From an uncultured Luminiphilus sp. (GTDB taxonomy: Bacteria > Pseudomonadota > Gammaproteobacteria > Pseudomonadales > Halieaceae), in assembly GCA_943789425.1 (NCBI GenBank), contig CALSUB010000005.1, positions 1 through 64,000 of the forward strand: a stretch of 64,000 nucleotides of DNA, in the 5' to 3' direction. Shown piece by piece: positions 47,962 to 57,828 of this stretch. Positions within the stretch are counted from its first letter, which is position 1, and each line of letters opens with the position of its first letter. Position numbers and translations under genes: made by a program. The notes beneath the pieces are model-generated. The model made no database searches and was not told the DNA's origin. It saw only the letters and a program-made list of their open reading frames with translations.

Positions 47962-49647
47962 TTACATTGCCTCAGGCGCCGAGACGCCCAGTAGATCAAG
48001 CCCGCTAGCAATGACCTGTTGGGTTGCTGCGACCAGAGCGAGTCTCGCAAGAGCGGTGTCAGGCGCAGCGTCGAGAATCTTGTGAGCATTATAGAAGCTG
48101 TGAAAGTCAGCGGCGACTTGGCGAAGATAATTCGCCACATCATGTGGTTCAAGTCGCTCAGCGGCAGCGACAACCACATCGGGGAATCGGGCGAGGTTGA
48201 TGATGAGTCCCAGTGTCTCTGGCTCAGTCAGGGTGTCAACGTGAGGCAGTCCGGCCATGACGCCTTCGTCGCCTAATAATGTCTCTGCTTTGAGGAGCAA
48301 GCTGGCACAGCGTGCGTGCGCGTACTGAATGTAATAAACCGGATTTTCGTTACTGCGCGCGAGCGCTAAGTCGATATCGAATGTTAATTGAGAGGTCGGC
48401 GCTCTGGCGACTAAGAAAAAACGTGTGGCATCACACCCAACCCACTCAATGAGGTCCCGCAGCGTCACATAGCTGCCGGCACGCTTCGATAGCTTGACCT
48501 CACTGCCATCTCGCATCACCGTCACCATCTGGTGAAGCACATACTCGGGCCACCCCTTGGGGATACCTACGTCGAGGCCCTGTAGTCCGGCTCGGACACG
48601 AGTGATGGTGCTGTGATGATCGGCACCTTGCTCATTGATGACGCGCTCAAAGCCGCGTTGCCACTTGTCATGATGGTAGGCAACATCGGGCAGGAAGTAG
48701 GTATAACCGCCATCGCGTTTGCGCATGACTCGGTCTTTGTCGTCGCCAAAATCAGTCGTTTTGAGCCATAGGGCCTCTTGATCTGCATAGGTGTGACCAT
48801 TGTCCTCCAATGCCCTCACGGTTGTTGCAACGGCCCCTGACTCGTAAAGCGAGGACTCTAGAAAGTAGCGGTCGAACAGGACCGAAAATGAGCGCAGGTC
48901 TTGATCTTGCTCACGACGGAGGCACGCAACGGAAAATGCCTGAATAGCGTCAAGGTTATTCAGGTCGCCGTCCGCAGTAATGGTGCGGTCGGCAGCGTGT
49001 ACGGTATCGCCCGCTTGATAAGCAGTGGCAACATCCTGAATATATTCGCCGCGATACCCGTCTACCGGCCATTCTGGATCCTCGGGGCCTTTGCCTTTTG
49101 CCCGGGCCTGAACTGACAGCGCCAAATTATTAATCTGTTGTCCTGCATCGTTGTAGTAGAATTCTCGCTGAACCGACCAACCCGTCGCGGTGAGCAGGCG
49201 TCCGAGAGAGTCTCCAATGGCCGCGCCCCTGCCGTGGCCGACATGAAGTGGCCCGGTTGGGTTGGCCGAGACAAATTCCACCTGTACTCGCCGCCCGCGG
49301 CCGATGTCACAACGACCATATTGATCCTTGGCTTCCAAGATGGTGCCGATGACAGCAGTGTGCTGACTGGCCCTAATAAAAAAGTTAATGAACCCAGGTC
49401 CCGCAATATCGGTCCGCTCAATCAGCGTGTTATCGGGCAGTGCGGCAATCAGTTGTGTCGCTAGATCTCTCGGTGAGATTTTCGCTTGTTTGGCTAATAC
49501 CATGGCGATATTGCAGGAGAGGTCGCCATGCGCGGTATCTTTTGGGTGGTCGATTTGTGGCGTGACATCGGGCATGACCCGCAGCACGTCCTCCGCAACG
49601 AGTTTTTGTAACCCTGAAGTAATCAGCGTAGCCAGTTCAGATTTCAT
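47962..49647 (-). CDS. argS: Arginyl-tRNA synthetase
   Basis: 561 residues, class I. N-terminal Add-1 domain, HIGH-like HVGHGRGAAIGDSL (in SANPTGPLHVGHG), KMSK-like VKLSKRAGSYVTL, and the all-alpha anticodon domain at the C-terminus. ATG 49647. Transcribed with the SPOR and DUF971 genes. Confidence 0.97.
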   Translation of the reverse strand: MKSELATLITSGLQKLVAEDVLRVMPDVTPQIDHPKDTAHGDLSCNIAMVLAKQAKISPRDLATQLIAALPDNTLIERTDIAGPGFINFFIRASQHTAVIGTILEAKDQYGRCDIGRGRRVQVEFVSANPTGPLHVGHGRGAAIGDSLGRLLTATGWSVQREFYYNDAGQQINNLALSVQARAKGKGPEDPEWPVDGYRGEYIQDVATAYQAGDTVHAADRTITADGDLNNLDAIQAFSVACLRREQDQDLRSFSVLFDRYFLESSLYESGAVATTVRALEDNGHTYADQEALWLKTTDFGDDKDRVMRKRDGGYTYFLPDVAYHHDKWQRGFERVINEQGADHHSTITRVRAGLQGLDVGIPKGWPEYVLHQMVTVMRDGSEVKLSKRAGSYVTLRDLIEWVGCDATRFFLVARAPTSQLTFDIDLALARSNENPVYYIQYAHARCASLLLKAETLLGDEGVMAGLPHVDTLTEPETLGLIINLARFPDVVVAAAERLEPHDVANYLRQVAADFHSFYNAHKILDAAPDTALARLALVAATQQVIASGLDLLGVSAPEAM

Positions 49648-49739
49648 GGTCGTCCTGTTAACGTTATGTTCTGCTGCGCGGGTCGCACGGCTCGCCGCGC
49701 ATTATCGCTGACCCACTGGGCTTGCTCCAGCCAAGGAAT

Positions 49740-51944
49740 TCACAAGGCTTCATAGGGATCGATATCGACTGACCAACTGAACTGGCGCGGACGCGATCCC
49801 AATTCTGCCTGAGAGACGAGTGCGGCAACAGTATGCGCTAATGCGGGCCGCGTTTTGGCAGTGATAATCAATTGGCTGCGGTAGCGATTTTTTCGTCGCG
49901 CCATTGCCGCGGGCAGAGGCCCAATGTAGTGGGCTTCAATGGCCGGTGTCCCTTCCTTCAATGCGCGAAGAAAGTCGAGGCCTTCTTGTTTGCTGTGGCT
50001 GTCACACCGGATGACCGCGAGGGCGCCGTAGGGTGGCAAATGGGCCTGTGCTCGTTGCCTCAGCAGGTCGGGAAGCAGGCTATGGTAGGGCGCGTCAAGC
50101 CCCCGTATTAAGGGGTGCTCGGGCTGTCGAGTCTGAATAATGACCTGTCCCGGTTTGCGGTCCCGACCAGCTCGGCCAGCGACTTGGGTTAACAGCTGCA
50201 GTAGCCGTTCTTCGCCACGAAAGTCGGGGCTGAAGAGCAGCGCGTCTGCATCGACGACTGCCACCAGTGTCACGTGGGGAAAGTGGTGCCCTTTGCTGAG
50301 CATTTGGGTGCCAATCATGAGAATAGGGTCAGCGCTGGCGAGTTGATCGATCAGCTCTGGTATCGCAGCTTTGCTGGTCACCGTATCACTGTCGACTCGA
50401 ACCACTGGGTAAGTCGCAAAGCGTTCAGCCAGGAACGTCTCCGTCTGCTGTGTGCCAATACCCGTGCCGACTAAGCGCCTACTACTGCAGGCAGGGCAGT
50501 GGCTGGGGAGGGGATTACGGCGGTCACAATGATGGCAGTGTAGAGCCGGGGGTATTTTATGGAGTGTCATGCGTGCGTCACAATCAGGACAGTCGCTGCT
50601 CCAGCCACAGTCATGGCAAAGCAACGCATTGGCAAAACCACGGCGATTGAGAAAAACCAGCACCTGCTCCCCGTTAATCAGTGTTTGCTCAATGTGACTG
50701 ATCAATTCGGCAGATAATCCAGCGGACAGCTCCAACCCACTGATGTCTATGAGGCGTTGCTCTGGCAGTTGGCTGTTGCCCGCACGCTGAGAGAGCACGT
50801 GGCGCTGGTAGCGCTGCTTATCAGCGTTATGCCAGCTTTCCAGACTCGGTGTGGCGCTGCCTAACAGAACGTTACATCCTTCAAGTTGAGCACGTTTAAT
50901 GGCGACATCCCTGGCGGAGTAACGCAGCCCATCTTGTTGTATGAAAGCGGCGTCATGCTCCTCGTCGACCACAATCAGACCCAAGCGGTTCATCGGGACA
51001 AATACGGTAGATCGTGTTCCTAAAATGATGGCGGCATGGCCGTGACGTGCGGCGGCCCATGCGCGATCTCGCGCTGCGTCGCCAATCCCAGAGTGCAAGG
51101 CAACCACAGGGGCCTCGAACCTTGCTTCGAATCGCGCTAGGGTTTGTGGTGTGAGTGCAATTTCTGGCAGTAACACGAGGGCCTGCCGACCTTGATTAAG
51201 GCAGGTGGCAATCGTTTGGAGATAGACCTCGGTTTTACCGCTACCAGTAATGCCATAAAGCAGGTGAACCTGGAAGTGATGTAAAGACGACCGGACGCTA
51301 TCGATCGCCGACTGCTGCTCCGGATTGGCAGGCAAAGGGGCGGTTTTTGTCTGCCATGGCTCAGGCCGGACGATTTCACAGGTTTCGATGAGGTCTTTTT
51401 CGATCAGTGCGTTGATTACCGAGCGCTGAAAACCCAGTGCTCTGGCTTTATCCAGTCTTAGGGGGCCTGTTCGCAATAAGTCGATCAAACTCGCTTGTTT
51501 TGGCGCGCCATGGGGCGTGTTGGGTGCCAAACCGCCGCCCCGGAGGGTGAGTTTAATACCGGGACTCCCCCGGGGACGCTCCGGATGACCCCGGCGCTCG
51601 CCGGGTGACAGCGCCAAGGGCCACACTTCACCGACCGGATGCTGATAGTACTCGGCCGCCCACTGCACTAACTGGTTCAGTGTCGCTGAATAAAGTGGCT
51701 TGGTATCTAAGACAGCGGCGCAATGACGCAGTCGCGCCGAGGGTAGGTCAGATGTTCTGACTTGACTCACCACGATGGCAACTAATGTGCGATGACCAAA
51801 AGGGACGCGCACTCTGCTTCCGGGCTCAATGGTGCCCGACCATCCCTCCGGCGGCAGATAATCAAATAGCCGCCTCAGTGGTGTCGGAACAGCACAGCGC
51901 CAGATCGTTTGATCGTGGGGGATGTTTTGGGCGGTGTCGGTCAA
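49740..51944 (-). CDS. priA: Primosomal replication helicase PriA
   Basis: 734 residues; restarts stalled forks. N-terminal 3'-end-binding domain, Walker [15 protein letters not shown], Walker [11 protein letters not shown], zinc region with eight Cys ([16 protein letters not shown], then CHHCDRR and CPACSS), and helicase motif [18 protein letters not shown]. The frame's start codon is TTG 51944; no strong ribosome site is seen. Divergent from rpmE; 92 nt upstream of argS. Confidence 0.95.
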   Translation of the reverse strand: MTDTAQNIPHDQTIWRCAVPTPLRRLFDYLPPEGWSGTIEPGSRVRVPFGHRTLVAIVVSQVRTSDLPSARLRHCAAVLDTKPLYSATLNQLVQWAAEYYQHPVGEVWPLALSPGERRGHPERPRGSPGIKLTLRGGGLAPNTPHGAPKQASLIDLLRTGPLRLDKARALGFQRSVINALIEKDLIETCEIVRPEPWQTKTAPLPANPEQQSAIDSVRSSLHHFQVHLLYGITGSGKTEVYLQTIATCLNQGRQALVLLPEIALTPQTLARFEARFEAPVVALHSGIGDAARDRAWAAARHGHAAIILGTRSTVFVPMNRLGLIVVDEEHDAAFIQQDGLRYSARDVAIKRAQLEGCNVLLGSATPSLESWHNADKQRYQRHVLSQRAGNSQLPEQRLIDISGLELSAGLSAELISHIEQTLINGEQVLVFLNRRGFANALLCHDCGWSSDCPDCDARMTLHKIPPALHCHHCDRRNPLPSHCPACSSRRLVGTGIGTQQTETFLAERFATYPVVRVDSDTVTSKAAIPELIDQLASADPILMIGTQMLSKGHHFPHVTLVAVVDADALLFSPDFRGEERLLQLLTQVAGRAGRDRKPGQVIIQTRQPEHPLIRGLDAPYHSLLPDLLRQRAQAHLPPYGALAVIRCDSHSKQEGLDFLRALKEGTPAIEAHYIGPLPAAMARRKNRYRSQLIITAKTRPALAHTVAALVSQAELGSRPRQFSWSVDIDPYEAL

Positions 51945-52010
51945 GCTGGACTCAATATGCTTCTTAATGGTCTCTAGTGTACTAAAGCGGGGGAGTGGGC
52001 GTATTCCATG

Positions 52011-52038
52011 TTGCTATCGGTGGAGGCTCTGGTATTAT
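52011..52038 (+). promoter_or_regulatory. Sigma-70 promoter of rpmE
   Basis: -35 TTGCTA (52011-52016), 16-nt spacer, extended -10 TGG-TATTAT (hexamer 52033-52038). About 43 bp before the rpmE start codon; strength suits a ribosomal-protein gene. Confidence 0.6.
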
Positions 52039-52080
52039 CCGCCCTCTTTTTTACACCCAACAAGATTAATGGAGGTTGGC

Positions 52081-52296
52081 GTGAAAGCTGATATTCATCC
52101 ACAATATGGCGAAATAACGGCTCGGTGTAGCTGTGGTAATGAGATTAAGACCCGGTCTACCTTGGGTGAGGACATCTCTTTGGATGTTTGTAGCCAGTGC
52201 CACCCTTTCTATACCGGTAAGCAGAAGATTGTTGATACAGGTGGTCGAGTGGATCGTTTTAACAAGCGATTCGGTGGGCGTAGCCTCTCGAAGTGA
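52081..52296 (+). CDS. rpmE: 50S ribosomal protein L31 (zinc-binding form)
   Basis: 71 residues. Start fixed at GTG 52081 by GGAGG five bases upstream; the frame is open further 5' but that region is promoter. Cys16, Cys18, Cys37 and Cys40 (CSCG and CSQCHPFY) make it the C+ zinc form. Followed by a strong bidirectional terminator. Confidence 0.97.
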   Translation: MKADIHPQYGEITARCSCGNEIKTRSTLGEDISLDVCSQCHPFYTGKQKIVDTGGRVDRFNKRFGGRSLSK

Positions 52297-52311
52297 GCGC
52301 AGGATTGTTTT

Positions 52312-52339
52312 AAAAAGCCGGCAAAGCCGGCTTTTTTTT
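52312..52339. terminator. Bidirectional terminator between rpmE and mrcA
   Basis: Stem AAAAAGCCGGC / GCCGGCTTTTT with AAA loop; T-run on the plus strand to 52339, and T-rich end on the minus strand too. It serves rpmE (16 nt after its stop) and the convergent mrcA (stop at 52343). Confidence 0.9.
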
Positions 52340-52342
52340 GGC

Positions 52343-54753
52343 CTAAAAAATCCCTTCGAGCGTTTCAGTATCGATCGGTTCGCTCGCAGCGTTACCCCAG
52401 TCCGGCAGTGACTCCTCCAAAAAATACTCCATCACGCTATTGCTGGGATTACCTTGCACTCTCAAACCGGAGTCCCGATCGACGCTGAGTCGCACGATAC
52501 CCGGTGGCATGGGGGCATCAGGTTGGGGTGCCGGCAAGGCCTCGCGCATGAAATCAATCCAAATGGGCAGGGCGGCGGTACCACCAAATTCTCTTCGGCC
52601 CAGCGGGCTGTAGTCGTCGAACCCCAGCCAAGTAGTCGTGACTAAGTCACCGTTGAATCCAGAGAACCAAGCATCTCTCGGTCCGTTAGTGGTGCCGGTT
52701 TTACCGCCAATATCGGTTCGCTCCAGCACTTTTGCTCGGCGACCCGTGCCGCGCTGGATGGCCTCTCGTAAAAAGGAAGCAATGATGTACGCCACTCTCG
52801 GATCCATGACGCGAGTCGCAGCGCGCACCTCTGGCACAGCGGTGCCTAAAATATCCTCCATGCGGATCATCTCGTCCTCTGCTAGCTGAGTATTCGTGCA
52901 CTCGGGACAGGCCACGAGGGGATCGGCGGCGTACAGGATGTCGCCTTTCGCATTCTCGATACGGTCGATAAGCCAAGGTTCTACTTTGAAGCCCTCGTTC
53001 GCGAGAATGGTATAACCCGTCGCGATCTCAAGAGGCGTGAAGGCATGGGTTCCTAAAGCCAGTGTGAGGTTTGCCTGCATGCCTTCGGTATTGAAGCCAA
53101 GCCCCTCCACAAAGTCGATAAAGGTCCTCACTCCCACGCGCTGTAATACCCGAATAGAGACCAAATTCCGCGAAAAGGCGAGCGCTTCCCGCAGCCTAGT
53201 GGGGCCATAAAATTTACCGCTGTCGTTCTCAGGACGCCAAATCTCTGCCGCGGCTAGGTTGTCCAGAACGACTGGTGCGTCGTTGATCACGGTCGACGGA
53301 GTGATGCCCCGAGTGAGGGCGTTGGCATAAAGAAACGGTTTGAAGTTACTGCCTGGTTGTCGTCGCGCTTGGGTCGCGCGGTTGAATTTAGATAATTCGA
53401 ATCCCATGCCACCGACCAGCGCGCGAATGGCACCATGCTTTGGGTCCAACGACACTAATGCGGATTGCGCTTTCGGCACTTGTGTAAGGCGCCATTGCCC
53501 CTCGACCATACGAACTCGGATTAAATCTCCCGGGGCCAGTAAATCGGCGGCGGTCTTTTCAGGTGCCGCAGTTTGATTGATTGAGCGGTACCGGCGGACC
53601 TTGGCAAGATTATCCTGCCACGGGACTAAAATGGCGTCGCCAGACTTGATGAGGACGGTCGCACCGTTCTCGCTGACCTCGGTCACAATAGCGGGCGGTA
53701 GTTCAGCAATCGTGGGCATCGCGCGCAGTGCTTCGTCCCAGCGGGCCAGCGTTTCTCCCGCGGTCTCCCCTTCACGTGGGGCTAAACGGCGCTCAGGTCC
53801 TCGCCATCCGTGGCGCCAGTCGTAGGTACGCAAACCTTTTAGCAGGGCGTCGTGTGCGGCTTGCTGCATGCCTGCGTCGATCGTGGTGAAGACCACATAT
53901 CCATCGTTGTAAGCCGCATTGCCGAAACGCTCAACCATCTCCTGACGGACCATCTCGGCTACATAATCGGCATCCACCTCGACGACCTTGACCAAAAAAA
54001 CCGGCGCTCACGGGCGTGTTGCGTGCCGCGATCTTTTCCGCTTCTGTGATCTTGCCTAGGCTCGCCATCCGGCCCAGTATCCAGTCCCGCCGAATTTTGC
54101 CCTTATCCGGGTTGCTCAGGGGGTTATTGCGGGAGGGGGCTTTGGGTATGCCCGCCAGCATGGCATGTTGCGGCAGGCTGAGGTCGGCAAGGGGATTTGC
54201 CGTAGTAGGTTTCGGCTGCCGCCTCGAATCCGTAGGCACGGTGCCCTAGGAACACGCGATTGACGTAGAGCTCAAAAATCTCCGCTTTAGACAGCGTTTG
54301 TTCGATTTCTAGTGCCAGCAAGATTTCGTTGAATTTGCGCAAGAAGGTTCGCTCAAGAGAGAGAAAGTAGTTGCGCGCGACCTGCATGGTGAGCGTCGAG
54401 CCCCCGCTGCCTTTTTTACCTGTGAGCACCAGTTCTGATATGGCCCTGCCCAGGCTCAGCGGCTCGATACCGGAATGGCTGAAAAAACCGTCATCTTCTG
54501 CGGCGAGTAGTGCGTCGACAAAGCTTTGTGGGATTTGGTCAAATTGGAGGGGTTTTCTTTTTTGCTCTCCAAACTGGCCAATCAGCGCCCCCTCTCTGCT
54601 GACGACCCGCATGGGTGTTTGCAGGGTGATATTGCGTAGCGTATCGGCTTCGGGCAGATTAGGGCTCAGGTAAAGGTAGAGGCCTGCTAACCACCAAACT
54701 CCTACACTGGCGAGTAGCGCAGCGTATTGCATGAGTTTTCTGGCTTTTACCAC
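52343..54753 (-). CDS. mrcA: Penicillin-binding protein 1A (two frameshifts)
   Basis: Bifunctional peptidoglycan synthase. GTG 54753 with GGAGAT upstream, membrane anchor about 9-30, GT51 glycosyltransferase domain (AEDDGFFSHSGIEPLSLGRA, GGSTLTMQVARNYFLS), OB-like linker, and transpeptidase with active Ser in RRQPGSNFKPFLY, SRN (AFSRNLVS) and KTGTTNGPRDAWF. The frame jumps at GGGG 54191-54194 (after YYGKS) and at A7 53994-54000 (after TPVSAGF); removing one base at each restores a full-length protein of about 802 residues. Divergent from pilM, as in Pseudomonas ponA-pilMNOPQ. Confidence 0.92.
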
Positions 54754-54998
54754 GCTGGGATCTCCGAGCCGTTAATGCCGAGATACGCCGTTCGGCTGTC
54801 CATGACAGGGGCCGCCGGCAAGTCGTGAAACTATAAGGGAAACCCACCGGCGCTTCTGTAGGGTTTTCACATTGCACACGGTATTAAGTGACCTTTTCCC
54901 GATTCTGGCTGGACTTAAATTCCAAACCGCGGCGTGTTAGGGTGTCTTGGATACTTTAGCTCTGGATTGGGCTATCGACACACTCAAAGGATTGAATC

Positions 54999-56084
54999 GT
55001 GTTGACAAAACTAGGCTTTGCCAAGGTGCCTCCACTCGTGGGCATCGATATCAGCTCGACGACGGTAAAACTGTTGGAGCTAAGCCGCAAAGGCGTCGAT
55101 TATTGCGTAGAAAGCTACGCTGTCGCGCCGCTTCCCCCTGAAGCCGTTGTTGAGAAAAATGTCAATCATACTCACCTTGTTGCAGAGGTCATTCGTGACT
55201 TAGTGGGCCGTTCTGGCACCAAGGCTCGGCGTGCGGTCGCTGCGGTCTCGGGCTCAGCGGTCATTACCAAAACCATTGCGATGCCAGCGGGACTGTCTGA
55301 GGAGGATATCGAGGCACAGCTGATTTTAGAGGCTGATCAGTACATCCCCTATCCGTTAGACGAAGTGACAATCGATTTTGAGACGTTAGGGCCGATATCA
55401 GGCCAAGACAATCACCTTCACGTTTTGCTGGCTGCCTGTCGTCAAGAGACTATTGAATCTCGTGTTGGTGCTCTAGCGATAGCAGGGTTGACGCCGGTCA
55501 TCATGGATATTGAGGTGTTCGCTCGGGAGCGCGCGATGACCCTGCTCTCTAGCCAACTGCCGGTGGGTCAGCATCACGCTATTGGCATGGTGGATATTGG
55601 CGCCAGTATGACGACGCTGTCGGTCTTTGCAGGCGACGAATCGATTTACACCCGAGAGCACTTATTTGGTGGTATGCAGCTGACGGAAGACATTATGAGT
55701 CGCTACGGACTCTCTTTCGAAGAAGCCGGTCGTGCGAAAAAGCAGGGCGGTTTACCGGATGGTTGTGAACCTGACGATTATGACGAGGCGGTGTTAGCGC
55801 CTTTCCTGGAGGCGGTTGAATCGCAAATCAGCCGTTCCCTCCAGTTTTTCTTTTCCTCAAGCGAATATGCTGAGCTTGATTACATCGTCTTGTGTGGCGG
55901 CGTCGCGGTGATGGAGGGCCTTGCAGAACGAATCTCAAAACGCCTATCTACCCCCACCATCATTGCCAATCCTTTTGCAGGCATGTCTGTGGCTGCACGT
56001 GTCAACGAACAAGCACTGGCAAGAGACGCGCCAGCGATGATGGTGGCCTGCGGTTTGGCGATGCGGAGACTCAACGATGGCTAA
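54999..56084 (+). CDS. pilM: Type IV pilus assembly ATPase-like PilM
   Basis: 361-residue cytoplasmic actin-like protein that caps the N-terminus of PilN. GIDISSTTVKLLEL (phosphate 1), MVDIGASMTTLSVF (phosphate 2) and YIVLCGGVAVMEGLAE (adenosine). GTG start at 54999. First gene of pilMNOPQ, overlapping pilN by 8 nt. 245 bp separates it from mrcA, where the pil promoter should lie. Confidence 0.95.
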   Translation: MLTKLGFAKVPPLVGIDISSTTVKLLELSRKGVDYCVESYAVAPLPPEAVVEKNVNHTHLVAEVIRDLVGRSGTKARRAVAAVSGSAVITKTIAMPAGLSEEDIEAQLILEADQYIPYPLDEVTIDFETLGPISGQDNHLHVLLAACRQETIESRVGALAIAGLTPVIMDIEVFARERAMTLLSSQLPVGQHHAIGMVDIGASMTTLSVFAGDESIYTREHLFGGMQLTEDIMSRYGLSFEEAGRAKKQGGLPDGCEPDDYDEAVLAPFLEAVESQISRSLQFFFSSSEYAELDYIVLCGGVAVMEGLAERISKRLSTPTIIANPFAGMSVAARVNEQALARDAPAMMVACGLAMRRLNDG

Positions 56085-56643
56085 TATTAACTTATTGCCC
56101 TGGCGTGAGACGCGTCGCCAAGCGCGTCGCCAGCAGTTTTTGACGGGCCTGTGTGGAGCCGCATTCCTCGCTGTGCTGTCAGTCTGGCTTTGGGATGCGG
56201 TCGTCAGCGATCAGATCGCTTATCAAGAGACGCGTAACCGAAAATTGACTACCCAAATTAAACTGCTTGATCAGGAGGTCGCTGAGATCAGAGATTTGCA
56301 GCTCAAGCGCAATCGTCTGATAGATCGTATGAGGGTGATACAAGCGTTACAGGGCAATCGGCCAGTCATTGTCAGGCTGTTGGATCAGCTGGTCCGAACG
56401 GTGCCTGAGGGGGTTTTTTATACTTCACTGCAAACCGACGCTCAGGTCGTCTCGATTGAGGGCATTGCTGAATCCAATAACCGAGTCTCTAGTCTCATGC
56501 GCCGCTTGGAGGCGTCGCGTTGGCTACAAGCGCCGAGTTTAGATGCGGTGCAGGCAACCCCCGACTACGGCACACAGGCGACCCACTTTACGCTGTCAGT
56601 GGGCATTGAGCTGCCAGAAGAAGCCGTTGAGCAACCGTTATGA
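56077..56643 (+). CDS. pilN: Type IV pilus assembly protein PilN
   Basis: 188 residues: N-terminal INLLPWRE motif that docks into PilM, one membrane helix (about 24-42), a coiled coil and a periplasmic ferredoxin-like domain (VPEGVFYTSLQTDAQVVSIE). Dimerises with PilO in the alignment complex. Overlaps pilO by 4 nt (ATGA). Confidence 0.95.
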   Translation: MANINLLPWRETRRQARRQQFLTGLCGAAFLAVLSVWLWDAVVSDQIAYQETRNRKLTTQIKLLDQEVAEIRDLQLKRNRLIDRMRVIQALQGNRPVIVRLLDQLVRTVPEGVFYTSLQTDAQVVSIEGIAESNNRVSSLMRRLEASRWLQAPSLDAVQATPDYGTQATHFTLSVGIELPEEAVEQPL

Positions 56644-57276
56644 ATCGAACGGACCTGCTCCGCACACTGAGAGAGTTTGATCTGGCTGAATTGGATCTGA
56701 CTGTCCTTGATTTTGACAATTTTGGTAATTGGCCCGTCTGGGCGAAAGCATTGGCAATGGCATTGTTGTATAGCGTCACGATCGCCATCGGGTTTTATCT
56801 TCATGTTGACAACATTCATCAGCAGTTGGCCGATGCCGAGCGATCAGAACAGGAATTGAAGCAGGCATTTGAAACCAAAGCATTTGAAGCCGCTAATTTG
56901 GATCTTTACAGGGCGCAATTGATAGAGATGGAGAAGCGCTTTGGTGTTTTAGTGTCGCAGTTGCCTTCTCAGACCGAGGTGCCAGGCCTGCTCGAGGACA
57001 TTACAGGCAAAGGTGAGCTGAATGGTCTTCGTATTAATCGTATTGATCTTCTTAGAGGAGCAAACGCAAAATTTTTATATTGAGTTGCCCATTGCCATTG
57101 AAGCCACTGGCTCTTATCACGACTTAGGCGCGTTTATTTCTGGTATGGCGAGTTTGCCTCGTATTGTCACGCTACACGATTTTCAGATTCTCGGAGACGA
57201 TGCCAGCGCGCCCCTACTCGAGATGAAAATCCGCGCAAAAACTTATCGTTATCGGGAAGAAGACGATGCGGGATAA
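56640..57276 (+). CDS. pilO: Type IV pilus assembly protein PilO (one frameshift)
   Basis: About 211 residues once corrected. Cytoplasmic N-terminus with LAELDLTVLDFDNFGNWP, one helix (about 40-58), coiled coil and periplasmic domain. The frame breaks at 57046-57053 (GATCTTCTTAGAG): as read it ends INRIDLLRGANAKFLY, while removing one base gives IDLLEEQTQNFYIELPIAI and the remaining conserved domain, ending at 57276 within pilP. Confidence 0.9.
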
Positions 57277-57811
57277 TCGTCTTGCGCCGCTGCGTCTCGC
57301 GATCCGAGCGGTGTTGATGGCGGCGGTGTTGTCGGCTTGTGCAGACCGCAGTTTCAACGACCTAGACGACTTTATGGATGAGAAGCGCGCGCTGCCGGGG
57401 GGTGTTGTTCAATCCATTCCGACCTTTGAGCCCTACGAGGCGTTTGCCTATGCGGCGGCGACATTACGCAGTCCATTTGATCGGCCCATGAACGCCCGGC
57501 AGCTTGCGGCCTTATCGGCGCCCACGATGGTGCGCCCTGATGAGGACCGGACAAAAGACTATTTGGAGCGCTTTTCGTTAGACACCTTGGCCATGGTGGG
57601 CACTTTGCAACGAGACTCCGCTAATTGGAGCTTGATCAAGGACCCGGAAGGCAGGATCCACCGGATTCAGCTCGGCAGTTTTCTGGGCCGTGATCATGGT
57701 CGTGTTGTTGAGATGGGTGATGCTTTTGTTGCGGTGACCGAAATCGTCTCGGATGGAACCGAGAATGGCTGGGTGGAGCGACCCAGAACAATTGAGCTCA
57801 CAGGGATGTGA
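57266..57811 (+). CDS. pilP: Type IV pilus lipoprotein PilP
   Basis: 181-residue lipoprotein: signal peptide with lipobox LSAC (Cys about residue 24), disordered linker, and a beta-sandwich C-terminal domain containing DRTKDYLERFSLDTLAMVG. Connects PilN/PilO to the PilQ secretin. Overlaps pilO by 11 nt. Confidence 0.94.
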   Translation: MRDNRLAPLRLAIRAVLMAAVLSACADRSFNDLDDFMDEKRALPGGVVQSIPTFEPYEAFAYAAATLRSPFDRPMNARQLAALSAPTMVRPDEDRTKDYLERFSLDTLAMVGTLQRDSANWSLIKDPEGRIHRIQLGSFLGRDHGRVVEMGDAFVAVTEIVSDGTENGWVERPRTIELTGM

Positions 57812-57828
57812 GCGAAGGAGATAACGCA

